The notes under the pieces are model-generated. The model searched no databases, was not told the DNA's origin, and saw only the letters and a list, made by a program, of their open reading frames with translations. This document shows positions 7,940 to 18,044 of a stretch of 42,951 bases of DNA, piece after piece. Every line of letters begins with the position of its first letter. Position 1 is the first letter of the stretch. This DNA comes from an uncultured Lachnospiraceae bacterium (lineage in GTDB: Bacteria > Bacillota > Clostridia > Lachnospirales > Lachnospiraceae). The translations under genes and the position numbers were made by a program. The DNA lies in NCBI GenBank assembly GCA_910583835.1, contig CAJTYM010000039.1:1-42951 (forward strand). Reading direction: 5' to 3'.

Positions 7940-10900
7940 ATGTACAGGGATCTGACCAAAAGAATATTGGCTTTGGCATTGAGTGTCTGCATGATAGCCG
8001 GGATGGTGGATCTGTCCGGGCTTACGGTGCGTGCAGCAGTTCAGGATTTGTGGCAGGGAAGCATAGAATTCACTGACACTACGCCGATAGTGTATGATGG
8101 AGGCGAGCATGAGCCGGCGGTGACGGTCAAGGATTTTGCTGGAAATTCATTGTCGGAAGGAACGGATTATAGCTTGGAATACAGCAATAATGTCAATGCC
8201 GGAACAGCTACAGTAACGGCCACCAATGTGGACGATCCTGATGACACCTTGGAGGAGACCTTTAATATTGGTAAGAGGGATATCAATTCCTGTGATGGGT
8301 TTCCGGATTCTGCCAGCCTGGCACAGGAGATTGCCAGCAGCAGCACAACAGTGACCCCGCAGGTGTCAGTAACGGACAGCGGCAATAAGGACCATCAGGC
8401 ACTGGTGGGCAGAATGTCGGACAGTACTGTTGCCGGTGTGGATTACACATACTCTTTTAAAAACAATCGGGGTCCGGGAACGGCGACAGTGACGATAACC
8501 GGACGGAATAATTATGAGGGGAGTAAAGATATTACATTTACAATCTCACTCCTGGAAGGCTCCAAGATTACTTTTGATATTGCTGATGATTTGTCAAATG
8601 GAGCGGCATATACCGGGCAGGAGATTAAACCGGCGATAGATGATACAGTTGCTTATGATGGAAATAAAATAAATAAAAGTGATTATCAGGTACGTTACCG
8701 CAATAATGTATATGCTGGCGTGGCAGAAATATGGATAGAGGTGACAGGCGGCAGGTACAGCGGACTGCGGAGTGAATCGAAGACTTTTAATATCCGCAAG
8801 AATATAGGCAGCGGTAATAACATAAAGTTTACCCAGAAAATTAAATTGGGAAAACCAATTCCTGATAAACCTTATAAAGGCGCCACAGGTGTTGAACTGG
8901 ATGAAGAAGATCTTGTGCTGATAGACCCAGACTATGAGAACACCCCCATGAAACTGGGCGTTGATTATGAGATTACGAGATATGAGAATAATACCAGTGA
9001 GGGTACAGCTACTGTCCGTATTCAAGGAATAGGAAAATATACAGGTACCAGAGCGGAAACTTTCGAGATCGTTACCGCGCGCCTTACGGATCCGAGTATG
9101 GTTAATCCTTATGGCGCAGGTGGCAAGGCAACATATACATATGATATCAATGCAGATGGCAGCGATAAGGATCAATTTGAGGAAGTAAAGAAGAATGTGA
9201 TAGTCAGCAACGGCGATGTAACATATACGGAGGGTGCTGACTATACGGTATCACGTGCGCCGGGCGATGCAGGCACTTCTGCGGGAACGCATTATATTGT
9301 GGTGGAATCTACCGGAACCGGACAATTACGGGCGGGCGATTCCGTGAGAGTGCCTTATACTGTAGGGGCGAGGAGCCTTAGCGATCCCGGGATGAGGCTA
9401 TCCATTACAAATTACGCCAATCCTACTTATGATGGCAGACCGAAGACGCCGGGACTGCAGATTATCTATGAATCTGCAGGCGGCGGGAGCAAGACCTTAA
9501 CGGCGGGCGTGGATTATGCAACGCCTTTAAGCTATATGAACAATACGAATGCGAGTACGCCTGAGAGTCAGGCAGGTGTAAAAGCTGTCGGAAAAGGGAA
9601 CTTTGGCGGTGAGACGGACTGGTATCCGTTTGAGATTGAACCGATAGAACTGATAGACAGGGAAGTTAATCCTTCATCCGGCAATGCTACCGTTAGCGGA
9701 CTTGCCAACCCTGCGGAATATGTCTATACAGGCAATGCAATTGAACCCAATGTGAGCGTTACGCATACAACCAGAGGGGCGCTTCAGAAAAACAGGGACT
9801 TCACGGTAAGCTATGAGAACAACGTTGATGTAGGATCTACCGGAGCAGCCAAAATCAAAATTACCGGAACGGGGAACTATGAAGGTGAACTGGAGAGAAG
9901 TTTTACCATCACCCAGCGCGACTTGAATGATGCGGCGGTAAATATCCAGATTCCGGCTTCCATGCAGTTTACGGGACAGAAGCTTACGCCGACTGTCACT
10001 ATCAGGCATGGCGGGAAAACTTTGGCAGAGAATACGGATTATACGCTAAGTTATGGCGACAACATTGATAAAGGTTCTGGGAGCGTTACCATTACAGGAA
10101 TTGGTAATTACAAAGGAACGGCGAACAAAACTTTTGTGATTACAGCGCGCAACATTGCCGTTGGTACGCTTAATGTCCAGGATATCAAGGAGGGTTATGA
10201 TTTTGCCGTTGGTTCGGCAGATGACCGGAAGTATGCTTATACCGGCCAGGAAGTAAAGCCTGACTTGAGTGTGAGTTATACCAATGCAGAGGCAGGGATG
10301 GACAATATTCCCTTAACAGAAGGGACGGATTATGAACTTGAATTCAGCCGGAACAAGGAGATTGGTCAGGCGACGGTGACCATCAAAGCGCTGACGACAG
10401 GGAATTATACCGGAAGTAAGCAAGTGACGTTCACGATTAAGGGAGAACTGTCAAACACTGAGTTTACGAAGGTGGAGATTCCAGAGCAGGTTTACAGCAG
10501 CAAGCCGATTATTCCTGAGAATGCCAAGGTGACTTTTGCGGGCAAAGAATTAGCCTATGGCAAGGATTATGATGTTCTGTGCGAGAATGGTGATAATATC
10601 GAGGCGGGAATAGCAACGGCAACGATAGAAGGAAAAGGCGATTACTACGGTAGGGCAGAGAATGTACAGTTCAGCATCCGCAAGTTTAATTTGGATATAG
10701 ACGACTTGGAAGAGAAGGAATATGTTATCGGCAATATTGCTGAAAGCTATCCTTTCATTGAAGTAGGTCATCAGCTTCAGCCTTTGCCTGAGATTGTCCA
10801 TAATGGGAATCTTCTTGAGAAAGATGTTCATTATTATGTGAACTATGGTGACAATAATAAGGTCGGCAAAGGAACGCTGACCATTCAGGGTACAGATGTG

Positions 10901-13900
10901 AATTATACCGGAAGCCGCCAGAAAGAATTTCAGATTGTGCCCTATGATTTGGGGGCAGATTATGCACAAGCGCATGTGGAGGTACAGGGAATCGCAGATG
11001 TGATTCTGGATGCCGTGATTGCGGAGACTGATGCCAATGCACAGATGACGCAGGACGGACAGGTGGTTATGTCGGACTTAAAAGTGATGTACACGCCGGT
11101 GGACTTAGACGGAACAGAATTAGCAGCCAGAGCGCTTGACCTGGGCGATGAATATGAAGTTTTCTATCGAGATAACAAGAAGATTGGCACGGCAACGATT
11201 ACGATTAATGGGAAAGGCAACTTCGGCGGAACAATAACTAAGACGTTTCGGATTCGTGGAGATCTTTCTTCCGAGAGGACAAAGGTAGCGGTGGCAGACT
11301 GTGAATATACACCAGCCGGAAATACACCGGAGCCAACTGTCACTTACACATATGATGGCGGTGCGACAGAGACTCTTGTAGCAGGTGTGGACTATAATGT
11401 GTCGTATGAGAACAATACCGATTCCACAGTCAAGAGCGGTGCAAAGGCGAAAGCGATTATCTCTCCGGTGATGTCGGAGGATGGTCTTACGGTAGAAGGA
11501 AATTACGCACAGAGCGGGGCTGAACCGAGAGCGGCAGAGTTTGAGATTCTGCAGAGGGACCTCACGAAGACAATTGGCACGGAAGAAAATCCCAAAGACC
11601 CCTCGCTGGATGTTACAGGCTTGGTGGAAGATGGATATGAGTACAATGGGTTAGATATTGTGCCGGAACTTCAGATTACCTGTGATGAGATAGCTTTGTC
11701 TGTCGGTGATGACGGTGACTATACGATTGCCGCAGAGAACAACCGAAATGTATATACATTTGCTGAGACGGAAGATGGAGGGCGTGGGGAACGTCTTATG
11801 CCAACCGTTATGGTCAGCGCAGCCAAGGATGATGAAGGCAATTATACCGGAAATTACAAGGGCGGGTTCCAGATGGAATTCAAGATTAACCCCAGGCAGA
11901 TTTCCGAGGAGACGATTAAAACTTTGCTGCGTGTAAACGGTCGGGACTATGATGATACAGTTGTGCCGGAGGTAGATTATACCGGAAAAGCAATCAGATT
12001 CCCATTAGACCCGGATGATCCTGCCAACAGCAGGAACGATATGACTGTGACCTGGAGTAAAGAGGGACAGAACACATCCCTGGTTGAAAATCAGGATTAC
12101 AGCGTGGCTTATGCCGACAATACCAAAATCGGCGAAGCAAAGGTTATCATTTCGCATGTAGAATTCAGCAATTACGAAGGGACGTATGAGAGAATTTTCA
12201 AGATTATGGCTACCATAGAGGTGGTAGACCAGGAGAAGCCCCCAATTAAATATATGACGTTGGAATACGACCATAATGTTCCGTTCGGTATCGTGGATGT
12301 GTATCCGGATATGATATTTCAAGATTATTCCGGTGTGCTCTGTGAAGAGACAAACGACCCGAAGATATTGGTTGAGGGTGAAGATTTCGAGATTGTCACG
12401 GCGGAGAACCAGGGGGATGCGCCTGAGTGCAGCAAGAACAATAAGAACGTGGCAAGGGAGGATGCGGAGAACGAAGACGAGAGGCCGCTGGTGGTCGTTC
12501 GGGGAATCGGATGTTACCGCGGTGTAATTAAGCGGTATTATAATATTATCCCCAAAAACCTGACCACGGATCAAGGCGATATCACAGCAGACTTTACAGA
12601 TGCTGTCGTTTCAGAAGAGTTTGAGAATGCTTATATTTATACGGGGGAACCTATTACGCCCACGATTCAGGTACGCAACCATGGGCAGCTGATGGTACCC
12701 AATGTGGACTACACGATTGTTGGCTATGGGAACAATACGGAAATCTCTACAGAGAGCAGGAAAGCAAGCGTTACCATCCAGGCGGTAGATGGCAGCAATT
12801 ACGAGGGACGTAAGACATTCTACTTTAATATTATCCCTCGCCAGATTAGCGGCATGCGGGTGGACCTCGTAGGCGACAACCCGGTATACAACCGCAAGGC
12901 AAAGACTCCGGAAGTGGAAGTTTACTATATGGAGGGTATCGAGAAAGTAGTCCTCACCAGGAATGATTATGATGTCACTTACGAGAACAACGTTAATGCG
13001 GCTTCCCAGTACGCGGGAGATAACGCTCCGGTTGCTATTATCACCGGCAAAGGTTCTTACGGCGGGACATTGAGGAAGAACTTTACCATTGAACCTGAAC
13101 CGCTCACGCCGACAGAGGGCGAAGAGGATGATTTCAACATTACGGCAGGCAGTGTGCCGTATACCGGGCGAGAAGTCACTACGACAGTTACGGTGAAAGC
13201 CAAAGACGGTACGCTTCTGCTGCAGAAGGATGCGCAGAATACGCCAGTTGTACCGGATATAAGAGAAACAGAGGACAATCCAGATACACCGGATAACCCG
13301 GACAATCCAGATACGCCGGATAACCCAGATACACCGGATAACCCGGATGATCCAGATGTTCCAGATACACCGGTGGAACCCGATTATGAGATAGTTGGTT
13401 ATCGGGACAATGTCAATGCAGGAATCGGAACGGTTATCATTCAGGGATTAGGCAACTATACAGGAACGCGTGAGGTGCCATTTAACATTATCGCACCGGA
13501 CGTTTCGGAAGATTTCCGGATTGCCGATATTCCAGAGCAGACGTTTATCAATGGTCCGATTGAGCCGAAGGTCAGTGTTTCCCTGTCAATCGGCGAGGGT
13601 GAAGAGGAAGTTCAGATTCCGCTGACTGAGGATGATTATGCAGTAGAATATGAGAACAATGTAAATGTTGGCACAGCAACGGCTATTATCAAGGGAACCG
13701 GCAACTTTGGCGGCGAGAAGAGAGTAAACTTTACAATCGTACCTAAGGTTATCGGTACAGAAGAGGGCATAGACCCGGAAATGACGCTTGCTGCGATGGA
13801 AGACCAACTCTATACTGGCAGGGGAGTTACGCCGGATGTGGATTTGAGGTACCACAGTCAGACCGCTGCACAGGCAGATGAGCCGGATGGAGATAACAAC

Positions 13901-15283
13901 GGCGACAATGCCGGAGACACAGAAGATGATGGACGCTTAGTGCTGGGCAGAGATTATACGCTCTCCTACCTTACGAACATACCGGTGGGAACGGCAAGCG
14001 TAACCATTGTTGGTATTGGCAATTACAGAGGCAATATCCAGACGCAGTTCAGGATTCTTGGAGGAATGGATATGGCGGAGGTGTCCAGCATTCCGGCACA
14101 GCCTTATACAGGAAGCGCCGTGACGCCGAAACCGGAGGTCACCCTTGCAGGGAAGAAACTGATTGAGGGAGAGGAATACACGCTGTCATATGAGGACAAT
14201 ATCGCTCAGGGAACAGCGAAGATTATCATAACCGGTATGGGTGAATGGTACACCGGAGAGAAGACGGTTACGTTTGAAATTGCCAGAGATTTCTCCAATG
14301 AGACGATTATTAAGGGCCTGGCATCCGCGTATACTTATACCGGCAAAGCAATCACGCCGGTTGTGCTTGTGGAAGACCATGGAAGGATTCTTTCTAAGGG
14401 CGTGGATTACAGTGTAAGCTACAGCGGCAACATCAATGCCGGAACAGCAACCGTTACAATTACAGGTATCGGCAGATATAGCGGAACAGCAGCGGCACAG
14501 TTTAAGATTATGCCGCAGAACATCGGCAGGGCAGTGGTCTCCAACATTGCAGACCAATCCTACGACGGCAAAGACAAGAAACCGTCTGTCTCTGTTGTCA
14601 GTGATGGAATCACGCTGAAGAACGGCGTTGATTATGCAGTATCCCACGTAGACAATAAGAACCCGGGCAAGGCAAGCGTAATCATTAAAGGCGCTGGCAA
14701 TTACACAGGGACCCAGACCATGAGTTATAACATTGTAGTGCCGAAAGTGACAGGCGTAAAAGTTTCGGGATATTCTGCTTCCAGCATTACATTTTCCTGG
14801 AACCGCAATAAGTTAGTCAGCGGTTACGAGATATATGATGCCAATAATAAGCGGGTAGCGTGGGTGAAGAAGAACAGCACCGTTAAGGCGACTGTTTCCA
14901 AACTCAAAGCGGGAACCACCGGCAAATTCCGGGTGAGGGCATATGTGACCCAGGGCAAGTATTTCTACAGTGATTTTGTAACTGTTACAGCAAGCACGGC
15001 GCCGAAAGCGCCGGCGATTAAGAGCCTGACGTCCAGCAAACCCAAGCAGGTAGCCATTAAGTGGAAGAAAGTTTCTAAGGCAACGAAATACCAGGTATAC
15101 CGGAGTACCAGCAAGAAAGGCAAGTACAAGAAGATTGCCACGACGGGCAAGACCTCCTATACCGATAAGAAAGCAACAAATGGCAAGACATACTATTATA
15201 AAGTTCGCGCATTAAAGAAGGTTGGGAAGAAGACATATTACAGTAAGTATTCATCAGTAAAATCCGTTGCTGCCCAAAGGTAG
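7940..15283 (+). CDS. Giant secreted protein of tandem beta-sandwich repeats with C-terminal fibronectin type III domains
   Basis: A 2447-residue extracellular protein, probably an adhesin or long surface stalk. A signal peptide occupies about residues 1-33 (hydrophobic core ILALALSVCMIAGMV, cleavage near VRAA). Then follow about 24 diverged copies of a module of roughly 70-110 residues, recognisable by YTG at the start, GxDYxxxYxNNxxxGxAxV in the middle and GxGNYxG before the last strand (FxI), as in MBG/YDG-type bacterial modules. A Pro-Asp-Asn linker of DNPDTP units lies at about 1780-1814. Two fibronectin type III-like domains close the protein (about 2270-2447); the last is very Lys-rich. 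No sorting motif or C-terminal membrane helix is present, unlike the LRR protein two genes downstream. The start has a purine-rich GCAGGAGGG site. It is followed closely by a sortase gene, implying one surface operon. Confidence 0.9.
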   Translation: MYRDLTKRILALALSVCMIAGMVDLSGLTVRAAVQDLWQGSIEFTDTTPIVYDGGEHEPAVTVKDFAGNSLSEGTDYSLEYSNNVNAGTATVTATNVDDPDDTLEETFNIGKRDINSCDGFPDSASLAQEIASSSTTVTPQVSVTDSGNKDHQALVGRMSDSTVAGVDYTYSFKNNRGPGTATVTITGRNNYEGSKDITFTISLLEGSKITFDIADDLSNGAAYTGQEIKPAIDDTVAYDGNKINKSDYQVRYRNNVYAGVAEIWIEVTGGRYSGLRSESKTFNIRKNIGSGNNIKFTQKIKLGKPIPDKPYKGATGVELDEEDLVLIDPDYENTPMKLGVDYEITRYENNTSEGTATVRIQGIGKYTGTRAETFEIVTARLTDPSMVNPYGAGGKATYTYDINADGSDKDQFEEVKKNVIVSNGDVTYTEGADYTVSRAPGDAGTSAGTHYIVVESTGTGQLRAGDSVRVPYTVGARSLSDPGMRLSITNYANPTYDGRPKTPGLQIIYESAGGGSKTLTAGVDYATPLSYMNNTNASTPESQAGVKAVGKGNFGGETDWYPFEIEPIELIDREVNPSSGNATVSGLANPAEYVYTGNAIEPNVSVTHTTRGALQKNRDFTVSYENNVDVGSTGAAKIKITGTGNYEGELERSFTITQRDLNDAAVNIQIPASMQFTGQKLTPTVTIRHGGKTLAENTDYTLSYGDNIDKGSGSVTITGIGNYKGTANKTFVITARNIAVGTLNVQDIKEGYDFAVGSADDRKYAYTGQEVKPDLSVSYTNAEAGMDNIPLTEGTDYELEFSRNKEIGQATVTIKALTTGNYTGSKQVTFTIKGELSNTEFTKVEIPEQVYSSKPIIPENAKVTFAGKELAYGKDYDVLCENGDNIEAGIATATIEGKGDYYGRAENVQFSIRKFNLDIDDLEEKEYVIGNIAESYPFIEVGHQLQPLPEIVHNGNLLEKDVHYYVNYGDNNKVGKGTLTIQGTDVNYTGSRQKEFQIVPYDLGADYAQAHVEVQGIADVILDAVIAETDANAQMTQDGQVVMSDLKVMYTPVDLDGTELAARALDLGDEYEVFYRDNKKIGTATITINGKGNFGGTITKTFRIRGDLSSERTKVAVADCEYTPAGNTPEPTVTYTYDGGATETLVAGVDYNVSYENNTDSTVKSGAKAKAIISPVMSEDGLTVEGNYAQSGAEPRAAEFEILQRDLTKTIGTEENPKDPSLDVTGLVEDGYEYNGLDIVPELQITCDEIALSVGDDGDYTIAAENNRNVYTFAETEDGGRGERLMPTVMVSAAKDDEGNYTGNYKGGFQMEFKINPRQISEETIKTLLRVNGRDYDDTVVPEVDYTGKAIRFPLDPDDPANSRNDMTVTWSKEGQNTSLVENQDYSVAYADNTKIGEAKVIISHVEFSNYEGTYERIFKIMATIEVVDQEKPPIKYMTLEYDHNVPFGIVDVYPDMIFQDYSGVLCEETNDPKILVEGEDFEIVTAENQGDAPECSKNNKNVAREDAENEDERPLVVVRGIGCYRGVIKRYYNIIPKNLTTDQGDITADFTDAVVSEEFENAYIYTGEPITPTIQVRNHGQLMVPNVDYTIVGYGNNTEISTESRKASVTIQAVDGSNYEGRKTFYFNIIPRQISGMRVDLVGDNPVYNRKAKTPEVEVYYMEGIEKVVLTRNDYDVTYENNVNAASQYAGDNAPVAIITGKGSYGGTLRKNFTIEPEPLTPTEGEEDDFNITAGSVPYTGREVTTTVTVKAKDGTLLLQKDAQNTPVVPDIRETEDNPDTPDNPDNPDTPDNPDTPDNPDDPDVPDTPVEPDYEIVGYRDNVNAGIGTVIIQGLGNYTGTREVPFNIIAPDVSEDFRIADIPEQTFINGPIEPKVSVSLSIGEGEEEVQIPLTEDDYAVEYENNVNVGTATAIIKGTGNFGGEKRVNFTIVPKVIGTEEGIDPEMTLAAMEDQLYTGRGVTPDVDLRYHSQTAAQADEPDGDNNGDNAGDTEDDGRLVLGRDYTLSYLTNIPVGTASVTIVGIGNYRGNIQTQFRILGGMDMAEVSSIPAQPYTGSAVTPKPEVTLAGKKLIEGEEYTLSYEDNIAQGTAKIIITGMGEWYTGEKTVTFEIARDFSNETIIKGLASAYTYTGKAITPVVLVEDHGRILSKGVDYSVSYSGNINAGTATVTITGIGRYSGTAAAQFKIMPQNIGRAVVSNIADQSYDGKDKKPSVSVVSDGITLKNGVDYAVSHVDNKNPGKASVIIKGAGNYTGTQTMSYNIVVPKVTGVKVSGYSASSITFSWNRNKLVSGYEIYDANNKRVAWVKKNSTVKATVSKLKAGTTGKFRVRAYVTQGKYFYSDFVTVTASTAPKAPAIKSLTSSKPKQVAIKWKKVSKATKYQVYRSTSKKGKYKKIATTGKTSYTDKKATNGKTYYYKVRALKKVGKKTYYSKYSSVKSVAAQR
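13276..13374 (+). repeat. Short tandem repeat encoding a DNPDTP linker
   Basis: Imperfect 15- to 18-base units built on GATACACCGGATAACCCG encode repeated Asp-Asn-Pro-Asp-Thr-Pro. It lies in frame inside the giant gene between two beta modules and is likely an extended spacer whose length can vary by slippage. Confidence 0.8.
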
Positions 15284-15313
15284 CAGCGGATAGAAAGGAA
15301 ATTGATATCAAAT

Positions 15314-16462
15314 ATGGATAAAATATATTGTATTGGAAAATTCCAGTTTGAGTCCAAAGAGAAGTATCAGGAAGCTTTGGATGATATTGAAAAAATCAAA
15401 TACATTTCCAAAAAAATGGATATCAATGAGCCGGGTGTAGCGCAAAGGCTTTACACCTTAGTGCGGGAGGGGAAGATTGTATTTCACAGCGTAATCGGTG
15501 AAGACTATCTTCTTTACCTCTCGGACATGGTGGTTGAAGATTACCGTGCGCTATCCCGGGATTCTTTCGCAAGCAGAATAGTAAAAAGGCTGCGGCAAGT
15601 ATCGCCCCGGCAGGTAGTAGGGGTAATATGTATGGCTGGCGCCGTAATCTGCTTTCTGGTATTTCTGGGCAGCGAATACCGTGACCAGAAGAAGACCAGA
15701 GAGTTGGAGAAAATGAAAAATGAACAGGAGATTTCAGCAGCTTCCGACTGGCTGTCAACGAAGTTTATTGATACTTTGGAAACCGATGAGACTGATGGGG
15801 AAGTTGTGGTGGCACAGACGGAGACAGTAGACAATGAGGTATATGCGGCAGAACCTATACAGGAAATCGGACCGCAGATTTTGCCGGAATATCAGGCGTT
15901 ATATGAGAAGAATTCAGATCTCGCCGGCTGGCTTACCGTAGAAGGCACGGGCATTGATTATCCGGTGCTGCAGGCAGTGGCGCAGAGCAGTGACTTTTAT
16001 TTGAATCATGACTTTAATGGCAAAGAAGATATTAACGGTTCCCTTTTCCTGGATTTCAGAAATAATCTGCAGGAGCCCAATGACAATATGATTATCTATG
16101 GGCATAACATGAAATCCGGTATGATGTTTGGGGAATTGAAACAATACCTTGAGCCATCATTTTGGAGGGAACATAAGAAGGTAACGTTCAACACGATTTA
16201 TGAGAAAGCGGAATATGAGATTGTAGCGGTTTGTCTGTCTAAGGTAGCCGAAGATGGCGCAGGCAATTTTAAATATTATGATTTCATTGAGGCGGGAAGC
16301 AAGAAAGCATTCAGGCAGTTTGTGAAGAACATCAAGGAATTGAATATTATGGACGAGAAGCTGGAACTCTCGTATGGAGATAAATTATTGACACTATCCA
16401 CATGCAATAGTTACACCGAAGATGGAAGATTGTTTTTAGTAGCAAAAAAGTGTGAAAAGTAA
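15314..16462 (+). CDS. Class B sortase with cytoplasmic N-terminal domain
   Basis: Membrane transpeptidase that cleaves sorting signals and joins surface proteins to peptidoglycan. In the 382-residue product, residues 1-100 are predicted cytoplasmic and do not belong to the sortase fold. One membrane helix follows (about 101-119), then a linker and the catalytic domain (about 195-382). The catalytic triad is visible: His264 in YGHNM, Cys364 in LSTCNSY and Arg372 in DGRLFL. The GWLTV and IDYPVLQ elements and the length of the catalytic domain point to class B. The start is uncertain: AAAGGA at 15294-15299 is 14 bases from this ATG and touches the alternative TTG at 15302. It lies between the giant surface protein and an LRR protein with a TPKTG signal, which is its likely substrate. 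Confidence 0.88.
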   Translation: MDKIYCIGKFQFESKEKYQEALDDIEKIKYISKKMDINEPGVAQRLYTLVREGKIVFHSVIGEDYLLYLSDMVVEDYRALSRDSFASRIVKRLRQVSPRQVVGVICMAGAVICFLVFLGSEYRDQKKTRELEKMKNEQEISAASDWLSTKFIDTLETDETDGEVVVAQTETVDNEVYAAEPIQEIGPQILPEYQALYEKNSDLAGWLTVEGTGIDYPVLQAVAQSSDFYLNHDFNGKEDINGSLFLDFRNNLQEPNDNMIIYGHNMKSGMMFGELKQYLEPSFWREHKKVTFNTIYEKAEYEIVAVCLSKVAEDGAGNFKYYDFIEAGSKKAFRQFVKNIKELNIMDEKLELSYGDKLLTLSTCNSYTEDGRLFLVAKKCEK

Positions 16463-16491
16463 AGGGAAGGTAATGCAAGGAGGACAAGAAG

Positions 16492-18030
16492 ATGAAAAAA
16501 TTATTTAGCAAGTGTTTCAATGCAGTACTGATTGTAGCGCTCAGCCTAACCTTATGCCCGGCATTGAGCACAATGGCGGAAGAAGAAGTAAGCGAGTTCG
16601 TTATGGACGGTACAACGATTACAGGCTATAATGGGCCGGGCGGCGATATCACACTTCCAGCGACAGCAACGGCAGTTGCCGATTATGCGTTTGCCGGGAA
16701 TGGGAATATCTCAAGCGTTGTAATCCCGGCGAATGTTACCAGCGTGGGTTCTTACAGTTTTTCTGGCTGCGGTGGTTTGAGCAGCGTAGTATTTGGCGGA
16801 AGCGTCAGCCTCGGAACCGGCGTGTTCTATGGCTGCGGCGCACTGGGCTATGCAGAACTCCCGGGCGGCTTATCATCTATTCCTGAAGAGACCTTTGATG
16901 GCTGCGGAAGCCTCGGCTCCGTGTCAATTCCTGATGGCGTTGGCTCTATCGGGGCAAGGGCATTTGCCGGCTGCGGAAGCCTTGGTTCGGTGACGATTCC
17001 TTCCAGCGTGTCGGAAATCGGCAGCAGCGCTTTTAACAATTGCGTAGGTCTTTCATCAATCGTCATTCCCGATTCTGTATCTTCTATGGGAAGCGGCGTA
17101 TTGTCAGGCTGCAGCGGCCTCGGTTCCGTAAGCCTTTCCGGAGGGATGGGCAGCATACCGGAGCTTACCCTTTATGGCTGCAGCAGTTTAGGAGAGATTA
17201 ATATTCCGGGTTCTGTCGGCAGCATTGGCTCCCAGGCATTTGGAAATTGTTCCGGAATCTCTGGCATTTCCATTCCGGCAGCAACCTCCTCTATAGATTT
17301 TAGCGCTTTCGATGGCTGCAGCAACTTGACCGCAGTCAATGTAGAGAGCGGAAACGGAAGCTACAGTACATATGACGGCGCAGTCTATAACAGCAGCCAG
17401 ACACAGCTTTTGTACTGTCCGGTGGGCAAATCCAGCCTGAAGCTTCCTGACGGCATGACAACGATTACGTCTTCTGCCTTTGCGAACTGTCCCTATGTAT
17501 ATAGCCTGGAGATTCCCAAATCCGTAACCACGATTGAGGCGGATGCATTTTCAGGAAGCGGTATCGGAACGGTGAAGATTCCCGAAACCGTTACATCTAT
17601 CGGTACGCAGTCTTCCTGGACGCCAGACGTCATCTATGGCGTCAGCGGATCTACGGCGGAGCAGTTTGCCAATGACAATGGATATATTTTTGAAGCTACG
17701 GATGGCGGTAATGGCGGAAAAAAGCCGCCCAAGGAAGATCCGGATCCTCAAGACCCGCCCAAGGAAGATCCGAATCCTCAAGACCCGCCCAAGAAAAACC
17801 CGGATCCAGGTACTACTGGCGGCGGAACGACTACTACCAAGGGAAGCACTACCACAGTTGCCAGGGCGACTGGAAGCTCTGCGTCCAGGAACATGGGGAC
17901 CGCACAGGTACAGAGCGGAACGCCTAAGACAGGCATTGCCTTTGATGCAAGGTATGTATTATGTGCAGGATTTTTCCTTGCAGGAGCCTACCTGGTAATT
18001 ACCAGAAAGAAAAAGGGCATGAAAGCATAA
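16492..18030 (+). CDS. LRR_5 (BspA-type) surface protein with TPKTG sorting signal
   Basis: Secreted, wall-anchored protein of 512 residues. The signal peptide spans about 1-29 (core AVLIVALSLTLC). About a dozen BspA-like leucine-rich repeats of 23 residues follow (about 45-400), each with the pattern IPxSVxxIGxxAFxxCxxL. Next come a Pro-rich linker with the unit PPKEDPDPQD repeated about three times, a Thr/Gly-rich stretch, and a sorting signal: TPKTG at 477-481, a hydrophobic helix and the basic tail RKKKGMKA. TPKTG is close to the NPxTG class recognised by class B sortases, and such a sortase is encoded 29 bases upstream. AAGGAGGA precedes the start. The transcript ends at a clear terminator. 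Likely role: adhesion or host-surface contact (inferred). Confidence 0.9.
   Translation: MKKLFSKCFNAVLIVALSLTLCPALSTMAEEEVSEFVMDGTTITGYNGPGGDITLPATATAVADYAFAGNGNISSVVIPANVTSVGSYSFSGCGGLSSVVFGGSVSLGTGVFYGCGALGYAELPGGLSSIPEETFDGCGSLGSVSIPDGVGSIGARAFAGCGSLGSVTIPSSVSEIGSSAFNNCVGLSSIVIPDSVSSMGSGVLSGCSGLGSVSLSGGMGSIPELTLYGCSSLGEINIPGSVGSIGSQAFGNCSGISGISIPAATSSIDFSAFDGCSNLTAVNVESGNGSYSTYDGAVYNSSQTQLLYCPVGKSSLKLPDGMTTITSSAFANCPYVYSLEIPKSVTTIEADAFSGSGIGTVKIPETVTSIGTQSSWTPDVIYGVSGSTAEQFANDNGYIFEATDGGNGGKKPPKEDPDPQDPPKEDPNPQDPPKKNPDPGTTGGGTTTTKGSTTTVARATGSSASRNMGTAQVQSGTPKTGIAFDARYVLCAGFFLAGAYLVITRKKKGMKA
17745..17796 (+). repeat. 30-base tandem repeat encoding the PPKEDPxPQD linker
   Basis: Units beginning CCGCCCAAGGAAGATCCG recur with a 30-base period, nearly identical in the first two copies and degenerate in the third. 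The repeat encodes the Pro/Asp linker between the LRR domain and the sorting signal. Confidence 0.8.
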
Positions 18031-18044
18031 TGATAGAAAGAAAT

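Noticed and set aside
8594..9175. Minus-strand frames inside the giant surface gene
   Set aside because: Several long antisense frames recur because the coding repeats recur; none has a plausible start site or family.
13276..13374. Possible CRISPR-like array
   Set aside because: The repeats are contiguous, short, in frame and encode a Pro/Asp linker; there are no unique spacers and no cas genes.
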